The notes under the pieces: model-generated
Told to the model about the DNA's origin: nothing
Seen by the model: the letters and a program-made list of their open reading frames with translations, nothing else
Databases searched by the model: none
NCBI GenBank assembly: GCA_934504345.1
Contig: CAKSVR010000001.1
Location: forward strand, 1 to 64,000
Direction: 5' to 3'
DNA length: 64,000 nucleotides
DNA from: an uncultured Agathobaculum sp.
GTDB taxonomy: Bacteria; Bacillota; Clostridia; Oscillospirales; Butyricicoccaceae
Position numbers and translations under genes: made by a program
In this document: one piece after another, positions 15,794 through 25,150 of the stretch
Numbering within the stretch: the first letter of the stretch is position 1
Layout of the letters: each line of letters starts with the position of its first letter

Positions 15794-16330
15794 ATGGAAC
15801 TGCATTACGAAATCACCAAACAGGATTACATTGATTTTAACTTGAATTATTTCAATAATAACGCCGTTGTGCAGCGCAGCATCCGCACCATGCGTATCGC
15901 CACCGTGGCGATCGTCATTCTCGGCGGCAGCGCCCTGATGTACTGGCTGCACGCCCTCACGCCGGTTTCTATGCTGGTGTATCTTGCTCTGGCGGCGGTC
16001 TGCTTTTTCGGCACGCCGCGCTATATGCAGCACAAAGTCGTGAAAAATACCGAGCGAATCCTCCGCAATGCGAAGAATAAACAGCTCTGCGGCCCGAAAA
16101 CACTCACGCTTCGTGACACTGAGTTCGAACTGACCGGCGAGAATGAGGACACGATTTACCAGTATGCCGCCGTTCAGCGTACCGCGACCGACGACAAGCA
16201 CTACTATATTTTTGTGGACGAGTTTTCCGCTGTCATCGTACCGTTTGCTGCGTTCGAGAGCGATGAACAGAAGCATACTTTCTACGATAGAATCACCGCA
16301 AATATCGAGGATGAAGCGCTGAAATGCTAA
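15794..16330 (+). CDS. YcxB-like membrane protein of unknown function
   Basis: 178 residues. The N-terminal stretch MELHYEITKQDYIDFNLNYF resembles the start of YcxB-family proteins. Two hydrophobic helices (about 34-50 and 56-72) are followed by a soluble C-terminal half with LTLRDTEFELTGENE and DEFSAVIVPFAAF, the pleckstrin-like YcxB C-terminal pattern. It is the only forward gene inside the cobalamin cluster, has its own promoter and terminator, and splits the cluster in two. Nothing in it suggests a corrinoid role. Confidence 0.7.
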   Translation: MELHYEITKQDYIDFNLNYFNNNAVVQRSIRTMRIATVAIVILGGSALMYWLHALTPVSMLVYLALAAVCFFGTPRYMQHKVVKNTERILRNAKNKQLCGPKTLTLRDTEFELTGENEDTIYQYAAVQRTATDDKHYYIFVDEFSAVIVPFAAFESDEQKHTFYDRITANIEDEALKC

Positions 16331-16344
16331 CTTTTCTGCCTGTT

Positions 16345-16378
16345 AAGCACCGAGTTATCGCTCGGTGCTTTTTATTTT
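16345..16378. terminator. Terminator between convergent ycxB-like gene and cobT
   Basis: AGCACCGAG / CTCGGTGCT stem with T-rich tail; the cobT stop lies in the tail. Probably serves the forward gene. Confidence 0.85.
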
Positions 16379-17430
16379 TGCGGCGTGTACGCCTCCATGC
16401 CGATGTCCGCGAAGCTGACCATTTCGCGATATGGTGCGAGCGCAAGATCGAGCAGCGCCACGCCTGCCGCCGCGCCGGTACCCTCGCCGAGATGCATTCC
16501 CGCCATAAGGAACGGTCGCTTTCCGAGTTTTTCCAACAGCAGGACGCTCGCCGGCTCGTCCGATCGGTGCGCCGCGACCATGAAATCCACAGCCTGTGGA
16601 CACAATCGCGCCGCGAGGAGCGCCGCCGCGCATGAGATCACGCCGTCCAGCACGACCGGCACGCGCCGCGCCGCCGCGCCGAGATACAGCCCACACAGTC
16701 CGGCGATGTCCAGCCCACCGACTTTGTGCAAAATGTCGATCGGATCGTGCGGATTGGGTCTGTGCAGCAACAGCGCTGCTTCGATAACTGCGATTTTATG
16801 CTTCAGTTTTTCCGAGGATAAACCTGCGCCGCGACCTGTCACTGCGGCAACCGGCGCGCCGGTCAGCGCCGCTGTGACTGCCGCACTTGTTGTTGTGTTT
16901 CCGATACCCATTTCTCCGCCAATCAATAGAGAATATCCCTTTTCAGCGCACATTTCTGCCATATTTATGCCGATTTCGATTGCTTTTACGGCTTCGTCCC
17001 ATGTCATGGCAGGCTCGTGTGCGAAATCTGCTGTGCCGCGGCGAACATTATATTGCAGCACTTTTTCATTCTGTATTTTGCGCGCAACACCAATATCTAC
17101 CGGAAATACGTCTATTTTAAGGTGTTTTGCCATCAGGCACACAGTAGAGTCACCGCGGCCCATGTTCTCCGTGACCGTAGCTGTTATATCCTGCCCGCAC
17201 TGTGTCACGCCCTCGGCTACCACGCCGTTATCCGCGCAGAAAACTACCGCTGCACGACACGAAATATCAGGAACAGGCTGTCCAAGCACGCCCGCCAGCT
17301 GCACGATGGCATCCTGCAGCAGGCCAAGTCCGCCGAGCGGCATCGCGATGTTGGCGAAGCGCTCCCGCGCTGCCGCCATGCTTTTTTCGTCAAGTGGACG
17401 GATGGCTGCAATGGTCTGTTCGAGTGTCAT
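16372..17430 (-). CDS. cobT: Nicotinate-nucleotide:dimethylbenzimidazole phosphoribosyltransferase CobT
   Basis: Activates the lower-ligand base to its ribotide using nicotinate mononucleotide. 352 residues from the ATG at 17428-17430 (AGAAAGG upstream; 4-nt overlap with cbiA); longer upstream frame rejected. Signatures: PLGGLGLLQDAIVQLAG, VVFCADNGVVAEGVTQCGQD, GEMGIGNTTTSAAV and GMHLGEGTGAA with the catalytic Glu near the C-terminus. No DMB synthesis gene (bluB or bzaF type) is in the window, so the source of the base is unknown. Confidence 0.95.
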   Translation of the reverse strand: MTLEQTIAAIRPLDEKSMAAARERFANIAMPLGGLGLLQDAIVQLAGVLGQPVPDISCRAAVVFCADNGVVAEGVTQCGQDITATVTENMGRGDSTVCLMAKHLKIDVFPVDIGVARKIQNEKVLQYNVRRGTADFAHEPAMTWDEAVKAIEIGINMAEMCAEKGYSLLIGGEMGIGNTTTSAAVTAALTGAPVAAVTGRGAGLSSEKLKHKIAVIEAALLLHRPNPHDPIDILHKVGGLDIAGLCGLYLGAAARRVPVVLDGVISCAAALLAARLCPQAVDFMVAAHRSDEPASVLLLEKLGKRPFLMAGMHLGEGTGAAAGVALLDLALAPYREMVSFADIGMEAYTPQK

Positions 17431-18776
17431 TTCATGTTCCTTTCTGCACATTTTCGAATAAAATTCGCCGCAATCTCTGGTTTCGCGCGAAAATACAGGT
17501 GCGGAAATCCCGCATAAAGCGTATCGCTGGAAAAGCCGCAATCCCATGTGCGGCTGTTGGGTTTGACCGCTCGAAAATCCGCGCCGCTGTCCACAGCCTG
17601 TGCATAATGAAACTCATGCGCCGGAAAATTTTCGCCGGCTTTGCACAGCAGATTATCACAGTTTGCGGTGAGCGTGACATAGCCGAACGGCTGCAATCTG
17701 TGCATCATGTGTGCTTTTGCAGGCAGCACGCCCGCCATTGCCGCACCGTCGAGTGATTCCAGCAGATACAGGAAGCCGCCGCACTCCGCGATAGTCGGCA
17801 ATCCGCTTTGGATTGCATTTTTGACTGATTCACGCATATTTTTATTATTTTCTAGCTGTTTTTTGTACAATTCCGGATAGCCGCCGCCGAGATATAATCC
17901 GTCAATGTCCTCCGGCAGCTTCTCGTCATCAACAGGAGAAAACGGTACAATTTCCGCGCCTAATTCGCGTAAAACATCGAAATTATCCTCATAATAGAAA
18001 CAGAACGCACGATCTTTTGCCACCGCGATGCGTACCGGCGTTTCCGTCACGCGCAGGAGCGGCGAACGCTTGTCCGTCAGCGGCTTCGCTGTCCGTGCTA
18101 ATGCACATACAGCATCGAGATCGATGCCCTGCTCCGCTGCATCGGCCAGTCGGTCGATCTTCTCGCGCAGGTCGGAAAGCTCCGCCGCCGTCACCAATCC
18201 GAGGTGGCGGTCGGGTATCTCAGCCTCCGGCACAGGCGGCAGAAAGCCCAGCACGGGCAATCCCGCTTTTTCCGCAATTTGTTTGTAAAATTGATACATT
18301 CCCGCTGAAATACCATTCAATATCACGCCTGAAAGCGTGTTTTTTGCAAATGTGCGGAACCCGTAAAGCTCCGCGGCAAGCGACAGCGACTGCCCTTTCG
18401 GGCGCATGATGAGCACGGCAGGCGTGCCGGTCGCTCGCGCGAGATGCGCCGCCGAAGCGGTGTCGGTCGTGCCGGAAACGCCGTCGTAAAAGCCCATCAC
18501 GCCCTCGATGATGCCGATCCCGTCCGCTGGTATGTGCCGCGCCAGCTGATTGCACACACCGATTTCGTCCTCGAAAAACAGGTCGAGATTGCGGCTCGGC
18601 ACGTCCAGAACCACCGTGTGAAACATCGGATCGATATAGTCCGGGCCGCACTTGAACGCACGGAGGTTTTCGCCGCGCCGCTGGAGCGCCCGCAGAACAG
18701 CGGTCGTAACGGTCGTCTTGCCGCAGCCGCTCCCCGTGCCCGCAAACAGCACGCGCGGTGCACTATTTCCCCTCAT
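17427..18776 (-). CDS. cbiA: Cobyrinate a,c-diamide synthase CbiA
   Basis: Glutamine- and ATP-dependent amidation of side chains a and c. 449 residues. N-terminal ATP domain with FAGTGSGCGKTTVTTAVLRA and FKCGPDYIDPMFH; GVMGFYDGVSGTTD; the C-terminal amidotransferase has LYLGGGYPELY, nucleophile Cys in TIAECGGFLYLLE, and a late His (AHEFHYA). Overlaps the end of the cbiJ-cbiET fusion by 14 nt; the RBS GGAAGGAG lies inside that gene. Confidence 0.95.
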   Translation of the reverse strand: MRGNSAPRVLFAGTGSGCGKTTVTTAVLRALQRRGENLRAFKCGPDYIDPMFHTVVLDVPSRNLDLFFEDEIGVCNQLARHIPADGIGIIEGVMGFYDGVSGTTDTASAAHLARATGTPAVLIMRPKGQSLSLAAELYGFRTFAKNTLSGVILNGISAGMYQFYKQIAEKAGLPVLGFLPPVPEAEIPDRHLGLVTAAELSDLREKIDRLADAAEQGIDLDAVCALARTAKPLTDKRSPLLRVTETPVRIAVAKDRAFCFYYEDNFDVLRELGAEIVPFSPVDDEKLPEDIDGLYLGGGYPELYKKQLENNKNMRESVKNAIQSGLPTIAECGGFLYLLESLDGAAMAGVLPAKAHMMHRLQPFGYVTLTANCDNLLCKAGENFPAHEFHYAQAVDSGADFRAVKPNSRTWDCGFSSDTLYAGFPHLYFRAKPEIAANFIRKCAERNMK

Positions 18777-20715
18777 TTATGCTCCTTCCCGACAAAATAA
18801 ACACCGGATTGTTCGCAGTCAGCATAGTGTACGCACCGACCGACCTGCCGCGCGTAGCCGCGAGCTGCGTTATCTGTATGTCATTAAATCCCAGTTCCTG
18901 CAAAGCGGACTGCGCTGCGAACAGCGTTTCGAGCGCGATCGCGTTCACGACCACGCGCACGGCGGGGTTTTTCGCCTTGGCCAGCGCGAGAATCTCCCGC
19001 AGCTCGCCGCCGCTGCCGCCGACAAACACACAGTCCGGCGCAGGCAGATTTTCCAGCACCTCCGGTGCGTGTCCCTCAATAATATTTACATTATAACCGC
19101 CTAACTTTGTACGATTTCCGTGCAAAAGCACAGCCGCCTCCGACTTGTACTCAACGGCATAAACGGTGCCGTCATACGCCTTTCGCGCCAGCTCGAGCGT
19201 GACCGCACCCGTGCCCGCGCCAATATCCCAGACCGTGTCGGACGGTCGGACGGCCAGCCGATTTACCGACACCCAGCGCACCTCTTCTTTCGTCATCGGC
19301 ACTTTCGCACGGGTAAGCATTTCGTCCCTAATCGGCTCATTTTTGTTCACTGCACATGGGTTTTCGACCAGCAAAACAGCCAAATCGGCGCACGAAAGTT
19401 CTGCCAGCTCTGCGGCTGTGCTGTGCAGCACACGCTCGTTCTCCGCGCCGAGATTTTCACCGAGGTGAACAGGTAAATCGCCCAATCCCGCCTCGGTCAG
19501 ACACTTGCAGACCGTCTGCGCGTTGTTCTCGCCGCCAGTCAACGCGAATGTAGCTTCGTGGTAGCTGACCGCCCCAAGAATACTCCTAGAACGCCCGTGC
19601 AGACTCTTAAAACACAGATTTTCATATGAAATCCCGCATTTTGCACACATATACTGCATACTGGACAATCCCGGCACAAGCTGCACCTTGCCGTGCGGCA
19701 GAAGGCGTTCGCGCAGCTTGCCTGCCGCGCTGAAAAATCCCACATCGCCCGAAACGAGCAGCAATATGTGCTTTTCTGTGCACTGTATTGCCTGCTCAGC
19801 CAGCTCAGAAAACGCGCAGACCTTCGCCTTGGGCGACAGTGCCGCCAGCCGTTTTGTCGCGAACACCGCCTCCGCCGTTTCCAACGCGCGAACCGCTTCG
19901 CCCGTGAGGGTATCCATCGCGCCCATGCCCGCCCCGATGATGGTGAATTTGCGCTGCACTTTTTTCGGCTGTAAACCGAGCAAATCCGTGAGAAATTCCT
20001 GCATTTTCGCCTGATTTCTGCCCTGTTCCTCACGCGGACGAGCGATGACCAGCACTTTCGCGCTGATCTCTTTCGCCGCCGCCACCTTTTCCGCGAAGCC
20101 GCCGGATGCGCCTGTATCCTTTGTTACGAGGATGTCCGCGCCGATTTCGCGCAGCAGCGCCGCGTTCATCGCCTGCGAGAACGGGCCCTGCATCGCGATG
20201 ATATGTGCACCCGGAAAGCCGAGCACAGAGCACTTTTCGAGCACCGAGGCGGTCGGCAATACGCGCGGGAACACGCGCTCTCGGTAGTCCTGCACCGCCG
20301 TGTAGGCTTCCAGTTCCTTACTGCCTGTGGTGAGCAGCACCCTGCCCGGATGCGCGTTCAGCCAGTCAACCGCAGCGGCTGTATCCAGCACGATTTCGCA
20401 GTTTTCGAAAGGTAAAGCGGGCCGCAGCAGGCGCTCGTACCGCGCACCGGCCTCGGCGCACGCTGCCCGCAGATTGTCCGTGACCGCAGCCGCATACGGG
20501 TGTGTGGCATCGATGAGCAGCGTGTCAGAAGTCAATCTTTCCGCAATCTCTTTCTCGTCCAGTCGGCCCTCATGGATCGTGATGCCGTCCATCGGCTCCA
20601 TCACCGTAGCGCCATACTCTGTTGCAACAAAAACCTCCGCCTGTACACTGTTTTTCGATAGAAAACGGCACAATTCATGTCCCTCGGTCGTGCCGGAGAA
20701 AATCATCATCTTCAT
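18763..20715 (-). CDS. Trifunctional fusion CbiJ-CbiE-CbiT (precorrin-6A reductase + C5,15 methyltransferase/decarboxylase)
   Basis: A 650-residue three-domain enzyme for three successive corrin-ring steps. Residues 1 to ~250 are precorrin-6A reductase (MIFSGTTEGHELCRFL, IDATHPYAA, VTKDTGASGG). Residues ~255-445 are the CbiE methyltransferase (FTIIGAGMGAMDTLT, LLVSGDVGFFSAAGKL, VPGLSSMQY). Residues ~460-650 are the CbiT methyltransferase/decarboxylase (RDEMLTRAKVPMTKEEVR, WDIGAGTGAVTLELA, DCVFVGGSGGELREIL). CbiE-CbiT fusions (CobL) are common; adding CbiJ in front is rarer. Overlaps cbiH by 4 nt. Confidence 0.93.
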   Translation of the reverse strand: MKMMIFSGTTEGHELCRFLSKNSVQAEVFVATEYGATVMEPMDGITIHEGRLDEKEIAERLTSDTLLIDATHPYAAAVTDNLRAACAEAGARYERLLRPALPFENCEIVLDTAAAVDWLNAHPGRVLLTTGSKELEAYTAVQDYRERVFPRVLPTASVLEKCSVLGFPGAHIIAMQGPFSQAMNAALLREIGADILVTKDTGASGGFAEKVAAAKEISAKVLVIARPREEQGRNQAKMQEFLTDLLGLQPKKVQRKFTIIGAGMGAMDTLTGEAVRALETAEAVFATKRLAALSPKAKVCAFSELAEQAIQCTEKHILLLVSGDVGFFSAAGKLRERLLPHGKVQLVPGLSSMQYMCAKCGISYENLCFKSLHGRSRSILGAVSYHEATFALTGGENNAQTVCKCLTEAGLGDLPVHLGENLGAENERVLHSTAAELAELSCADLAVLLVENPCAVNKNEPIRDEMLTRAKVPMTKEEVRWVSVNRLAVRPSDTVWDIGAGTGAVTLELARKAYDGTVYAVEYKSEAAVLLHGNRTKLGGYNVNIIEGHAPEVLENLPAPDCVFVGGSGGELREILALAKAKNPAVRVVVNAIALETLFAAQSALQELGFNDIQITQLAATRGRSVGAYTMLTANNPVFILSGRSINEGK

Positions 20716-21440
20716 ACGCCACGATACCCCCGCGGTGTCACCATGCGGCCGTCCATCACACGGGTCAGGCTGTTTCCGATGAACACAGTCGTGAGCATAT
20801 CGACCGGCGTATCGAGCAGCGCGCCCAGCGTGGTGAGTGTGAACGATTCGCCCTCACGGCCGATGTTCCGCACCAGCCCGCACACGGTTTCCGGCGATAT
20901 GATTTCAAGCAGAATTTCGCAGGCTCGGCGCAGATGACCGGTGCGTTTTTTGCTCGACGGGTTGTACAGCGCGATGCAGAAATCTCCCGCCGCCGCGCCG
21001 CGCAGGCGCTGCTCGATCTTTTCCCACGGCGTGAGCAGGTCGGACAGGCTGATGCACGCAAAATCACAGGTGAGCGGCGAACCGAGCACCGCGCCGCCCG
21101 AACACGCCGCCGTGATGCCCGGAATCACCTCGACCTCGAGGTCGGACTCGTGCTCGCAGAGCTCGAGCAGCAGACCGGCCATGCCGTACACGCCCGCATC
21201 ACCCGAGGACACGACCGCGACCGTTTTTCCCTGCTTGGCCGCCTCGACCGCCGCCGTGCAGCGCAGCACCTCGCGCGTCATGCCGGACTCGATGCGCTCC
21301 TTGCCCGCGATGAGGTTTTCGATGAGATCAAGGTACAGTCCGTACCCCGCCACGCAGTCACATTTTTCCAGCGCACGCACCGCGCGGAGCGTCATCTGCT
21401 CCTCGCCGCCCGGCCCGATGCCGATGCAATACAGCTTCAT
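20712..21440 (-). CDS. cbiH: Precorrin-3B C17-methyltransferase CbiH (CobJ)
   Basis: SAM-dependent ring-contraction methyltransferase. 242 residues from the ATG at 21438-21440, which overlaps the cbiG stop by 4 nt; the longer upstream frame lies within cbiG. Markers: LYCIGIGPGGEEQMT, CVAGYGLYLDLI, VVSSGDAGVYGMAG, VIPGITAACSGGAVLGSPLT, DFCIALYNPSSKKR. These last two blocks distinguish CbiH from CbiF and CbiL. Confidence 0.94.
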   Translation of the reverse strand: MKLYCIGIGPGGEEQMTLRAVRALEKCDCVAGYGLYLDLIENLIAGKERIESGMTREVLRCTAAVEAAKQGKTVAVVSSGDAGVYGMAGLLLELCEHESDLEVEVIPGITAACSGGAVLGSPLTCDFACISLSDLLTPWEKIEQRLRGAAAGDFCIALYNPSSKKRTGHLRRACEILLEIISPETVCGLVRNIGREGESFTLTTLGALLDTPVDMLTTVFIGNSLTRVMDGRMVTPRGYRGV

Positions 21441-22477
21441 GCTTCGCCCTCCTGTTCTTCGAACGTCACGCGCCAGTCCGGCACGGCGATGGCCGCCGTC
21501 ACGCCGTTCTGCGCGAATTTGTGCAAGATAAGTGTTCCGTTCTGTGCCGCGCACACAGCCGCGCGTTCGCACACATTATCCACGCCGACCGTCTGCTGCA
21601 CGAATGCGGACGGTGCAAATTCACCCTTGGCGTTCTGCAGCTCCTCCGCCGTGTAGGTGCTGAACGGCAGACCGTATTTCCGGCAAAACAGCAGCAATCC
21701 CGGCTCATTCTGCTTGATGTCGATGCTGGAAACGCTGCAAATGGCCTCCCACGGCAGCTTTTCCGCCGCCAGCGCCGCCTGAACCGTCGCTTCGATCGCC
21801 TCCGCGCTCGTGCCCTTGCGGCAGCCGATACCCAGACACGCAATGCGCGGCACCAGATGCAGCGTATGTGCAAACGGCTGTGCTTCTGTGCGAAGCGAGA
21901 GGACAAAGCCGCTCTCGGCATCCCGTTTCAGGTCGATATGCGCGGGCAGCAGCCCGTCTACCGGAAAGTCCGAGCGAACCCCCACCTTTTCGCCTCTGAG
22001 CAGCGCACCGGATACATATTTAATATAGTGCGGCTCGACGACTGCACAGTCATGTGCTTTTGCCCATGTGTCCACCGCGAACACCTGCCGCCCGTCGGTC
22101 GCAGTGGTGAGCACAGGCACCGCACCCAGTCCCTCAGCCAGCCGCACGGCCAGCGCATTCGCGCCGCCGAGATGCCCCGACAGGAGCGGTATCACGAACT
22201 TTCCCTGCTCGTCAATGACGATAACCGCCGGATCGTAGGCTTTTCCCATCAGATACGGCGCGACGGCCCGCACCGCGATACCGGCCGCGCCCACGAACAC
22301 AAGGAGATCGCAGTCCACCATCGCCTGCTGGGCGAAACGCTTCAAGCCCGTGCCCGACAGCGATGCATCCACCGTGCGGGCGTAGCGCTCACACCGAAAA
22401 TCCGGCAGACACCGCACCGCCTTTTGCACAGTCTGTGCGCCGCACAGCGTAAACGATACAAACTTCGCGTGCTTCAT
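21437..22477 (-). CDS. cbiG: Cobalt-precorrin-5A hydrolase CbiG
   Basis: Opens the ring-contraction lactone, releasing acetaldehyde; diagnostic of the anaerobic (early cobalt) route. 346 residues. N-terminal domain with FVGAAGIAVRAVAPYL and IPLLSGHLGGANALA; C-terminal domain with CLGIGCRKGTSAEAIEA and ISSIDIKQNEPGLL-type segments (here VSSIDIKQNEPG). Overlaps cbiF and cbiH by 4 nt each. Confidence 0.95.
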   Translation of the reverse strand: MKHAKFVSFTLCGAQTVQKAVRCLPDFRCERYARTVDASLSGTGLKRFAQQAMVDCDLLVFVGAAGIAVRAVAPYLMGKAYDPAVIVIDEQGKFVIPLLSGHLGGANALAVRLAEGLGAVPVLTTATDGRQVFAVDTWAKAHDCAVVEPHYIKYVSGALLRGEKVGVRSDFPVDGLLPAHIDLKRDAESGFVLSLRTEAQPFAHTLHLVPRIACLGIGCRKGTSAEAIEATVQAALAAEKLPWEAICSVSSIDIKQNEPGLLLFCRKYGLPFSTYTAEELQNAKGEFAPSAFVQQTVGVDNVCERAAVCAAQNGTLILHKFAQNGVTAAIAVPDWRVTFEEQEGEA

Positions 22478-23229
22478 CGGCTGGCCTCACGAAATTCCGT
22501 CGTAAAAGCCGGGTCGTACAGCTTGGAGCGCTCGTACTCTGTGCCGAGGAAACCGCCGACCGTGATGAGCGCAGTCTTGGTGATGCCCTCACGCGCTCCG
22601 GCTTCGGCCAGCCCGCCGACCGTTGTCCGCACGACCTTTTCGTCCGGCCACGTTGCCTTGTACACGATGGCCGCGGGTGTTTCCGGCGCGTAGCCGCCCG
22701 CGATCAGCCGCTCGGACAGCCGCTCGAGCTGACCCGCCGACAGGAAGATCACCATGGTCGCGCCATGCGCCGCGAACGCCTCGATCTGCTCTTTTTCGGG
22801 CACCGGCGTGCGGCCCTCCATCCGTGTGAGGATGACTGACTGGCTGACGTTCGGGAGCGTGTACTCGGCTTTGAGCGCCGCCGCCGCGCCGCAGAACGAG
22901 GAAACGCCCGGGCAGACCTCATATTCCAGCCCGAGCCTGTCCAGCTCGTCCATCTGTTCGCGATGCGCGCCGTAAACACACGGATCGCCGGTGTGCAAAC
23001 GCACAACGGTCTTTCCGGCTCTCGCGGCAGGCGCCATCACCGCAATGACCTCCTCGAGCGTCATCTTCGCGCTGTTATACACCTCGCAGCCGTCCTTTTT
23101 GTACTCTAAAAGTGCGGGATTGACCAGCGAACCCGCGTAAACGATCACATCTGCCTCGCGCAGCAGGCGCGCGCCGCGCACCGTGATAAGGTCGGGCGCA
23201 CCCGATCCCGCACCCACAAAGTAGATCAT
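22474..23229 (-). CDS. cbiF: Precorrin-4 C11-methyltransferase CbiF (CobM)
   Basis: SAM-dependent methylation at C11. 251 residues beginning MIYFVGAGSGAPDLITVRGA, with ADVIVYAGSLVNPALL, VRLHTGDPCVYGAHREQMD, CPGVSSFCGAAAALKAEYTLP and VILTRMEGRTPVP, the CbiF pattern. Overlaps cbiL and cbiG by 4 nt each. Confidence 0.95.
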   Translation of the reverse strand: MIYFVGAGSGAPDLITVRGARLLREADVIVYAGSLVNPALLEYKKDGCEVYNSAKMTLEEVIAVMAPAARAGKTVVRLHTGDPCVYGAHREQMDELDRLGLEYEVCPGVSSFCGAAAALKAEYTLPNVSQSVILTRMEGRTPVPEKEQIEAFAAHGATMVIFLSAGQLERLSERLIAGGYAPETPAAIVYKATWPDEKVVRTTVGGLAEAGAREGITKTALITVGGFLGTEYERSKLYDPAFTTEFREASR

Positions 23230-23921
23230 TCGCTTTGCTCCTTTACTAATATAATAGAGAAATATCCTGAAGCCTCGGTCATCTCATCCAAATCCTCCAC
23301 CAGTCGCTGATCGTCCATACCGACCCGTTCAACGAGCGCCGCATTCGCCAACTCGCCGCGCCGCCGGAGCAGTTCGCGCACCTCGAGCACGCTCTTTCCG
23401 GTCTTCATCAGCACCTTGCTGCCGGAGAGCGACAGTCCCTCCTCCGCTCTGCCGTGCGTGGCCGGGATGATGTGCAGCATTTCGCCGTCCTCGCACAGCG
23501 CGCGGCCCATCGCGGCGGCCGCCGCACAGAACGAGGGCACGCCGGGCACCAGCTCGGCCTCATAGCCGCGCTCGGCAACGCGCCGATGCACATACCAGTA
23601 AGTGGAATACACCGTCGGGTCGCCCAGCGTGAGGAACACCACGGTCTTGCCCTCCTCGAGCAGCGCGCAGATAGCCTCCGCCGCCGCATCGTGGCTGGCG
23701 TTCCGCGCCTGTTTGTCGTGCGTCATCGGCATATCGAACAGCCGCACCGGCTTGTCCTCTGCGATGTACGGCGCGGCGATGTCCAGCGCGGTCTGTCTGC
23801 CGCCCGTGGACTGCGGCGCGGCAACAATATCGCACGCACGCAGCAGCCGGATGGCCTTGGCTGTCATCAATTCCGGGTCGCCCGGACCGACACCCACTCC
23901 ATATAATCTTCCCTCGCTCAT
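23226..23921 (-). CDS. cbiL: Precorrin-2 C20-methyltransferase CbiL (CobI)
   Basis: First dedicated SAM methylation of cobalt-factor II. 231 residues from the ATG at 23919-23921, which overlaps the cbiD stop by 4 nt; the longer frame upstream is inside cbiD. YGVGVGPGDPELMTAKAI, FLTLGDPTVYSTYWY and VPGVPSFCAAAAAMGRAL are the CbiL family blocks. Confidence 0.94.
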   Translation of the reverse strand: MSEGRLYGVGVGPGDPELMTAKAIRLLRACDIVAAPQSTGGRQTALDIAAPYIAEDKPVRLFDMPMTHDKQARNASHDAAAEAICALLEEGKTVVFLTLGDPTVYSTYWYVHRRVAERGYEAELVPGVPSFCAAAAAMGRALCEDGEMLHIIPATHGRAEEGLSLSGSKVLMKTGKSVLEVRELLRRRGELANAALVERVGMDDQRLVEDLDEMTEASGYFSIILVKEQSE

Positions 23922-25054
23922 TGCTGTTTTAACCTCTCGCAGAGTTCCCGCGCACCGGCGGACTCCGCCAGCACGCCGTATTTTCCCGTAAACATGATAA
24001 ATTCCACGCGCGCCCGGCCTTTCATCCGCAGGGCGATGCGTTTTTCCATCTCTTTGCCAATGCGGGCGAGGACCGGCCCGCGCAGACCGGCCTCGTCCAG
24101 CAGGTCGATGCACGCATCCACCGAAATGGCCTCCATCAGCCCTGCGAGCGTGTCGTGCGGTGCGCCGCAGAGCGCCGCGTGCGCCGTGAAGATCTCCTGC
24201 CGCGCATCCGCGACCGACGAATGTGTATTCATCACGCCGGCGGCCATCTTCACCAGCTTGCCCGCGTGCCCGATGAGGAGGATCTCCGGATAGCCGCGAT
24301 AGGCCGCGTGGTCGAACGCTTCCCCAATGAAGTTGGAGCACTTGACCGCGCGTTCGAGGTCGAGCCCGAGCGTATCCCGCGCGAAATCTGCGCCGTAGTT
24401 GCCCGGGCACAGAAATGCGATGCGCTGACCCTGTGCGTACAGGCTGTCCAGCTCGAGGCGGATGGTGTCCACCAGCGCTTTCTCGCTCATCGGCTCGACG
24501 ATGCCGCTCGTGCCGAGAATAGAGATGCCGCCGACAATGCCGAGATGGCCGTTGTAGGTCTGTGCGGCCAGCGCTTCGCCGTCCTCCACCGAAATGGTGA
24601 CAGAAAAGCCTCCATTATAGCCGTTCTGCTCTGCGGCACGCTCGACCGCCGCCTTGATCTGCGCCCGCGGGCCGGGATTGATAGCCGCCTCACCGACCGG
24701 CATGGCCAGTCCGGGGCGCGTTACGCGCCCGACACCAACGCCGCCCTCGATGGCAGCGCCGCTGTCCGCTCTGCACACCGAGGCCGTGATGCGGACACCG
24801 TTGGTGATGTCCGGGTCATCGCCGGAGTCTTTCCGCACGGTGCAGACCGCGCTTTCGCCGTCCATGTGCGCCGCCTCGACCGGCAGGGTGAACGTCACGC
24901 CGCCCGGCGTGTGCAGATGGATCTCCGGCGGCGCGATGCCGGTCAGCAGCAGCACAGCCGCCGCCTGTGAGGCCGCCGCCGCGCACGACCCGGTCGTCCA
25001 GCCGCGCCGGAGGGCTTTTCCGCCGTGATAGGCGGTCAGTTGTTCGTCCGCCAT
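23918..25054 (-). CDS. cbiD: Cobalt-precorrin-5B C1-methyltransferase CbiD
   Basis: C1 methylation in the anaerobic corrin pathway. 378 residues. RRGWTTGSCAAAASQAAAVL at the N-terminus is the CbiD signature; also SGDDPDITNGV, GVGRVTRPGLAMPVGEAAINPG, ISILGTSGIVEPMSEKAL and FLCPGNYGADFA. First gene of a run of eight leftward genes joined by overlaps. The start is preceded by AAGGAGG. The leader from the likely promoter is only about 30 nt, too short for a cobalamin riboswitch. Confidence 0.95.
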   Translation of the reverse strand: MADEQLTAYHGGKALRRGWTTGSCAAAASQAAAVLLLTGIAPPEIHLHTPGGVTFTLPVEAAHMDGESAVCTVRKDSGDDPDITNGVRITASVCRADSGAAIEGGVGVGRVTRPGLAMPVGEAAINPGPRAQIKAAVERAAEQNGYNGGFSVTISVEDGEALAAQTYNGHLGIVGGISILGTSGIVEPMSEKALVDTIRLELDSLYAQGQRIAFLCPGNYGADFARDTLGLDLERAVKCSNFIGEAFDHAAYRGYPEILLIGHAGKLVKMAAGVMNTHSSVADARQEIFTAHAALCGAPHDTLAGLMEAISVDACIDLLDEAGLRGPVLARIGKEMEKRIALRMKGRARVEFIMFTGKYGVLAESAGARELCERLKQQ

Positions 25055-25089
25055 GGCAGAGCCTCCTTTGCAAAAAACGAATCGTATCC

Positions 25090-25118
25090 ATTATAGCATA
25101 GGCGAGCCTGCATTTGAA
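25090..25118 (-). promoter_or_regulatory. Promoter of the cbiD...cobT operon
   Basis: Minus strand TTCAAA (25113-25118), 17-bp spacer, perfect TATAAT (25090-25095). It sits directly beside long repeat copy A. Confidence 0.6.
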
Positions 25119-25150
25119 GAGTAAACACCAACGTCTTTCATTCTGCGGCA

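Noticed and set aside
23922..24410. Extended cbiL start giving a 394-residue protein
   Set aside because: The extension lies wholly in cbiD in another frame and does not resemble a methyltransferase; the ATG overlapping the cbiD stop fits the operon pattern.
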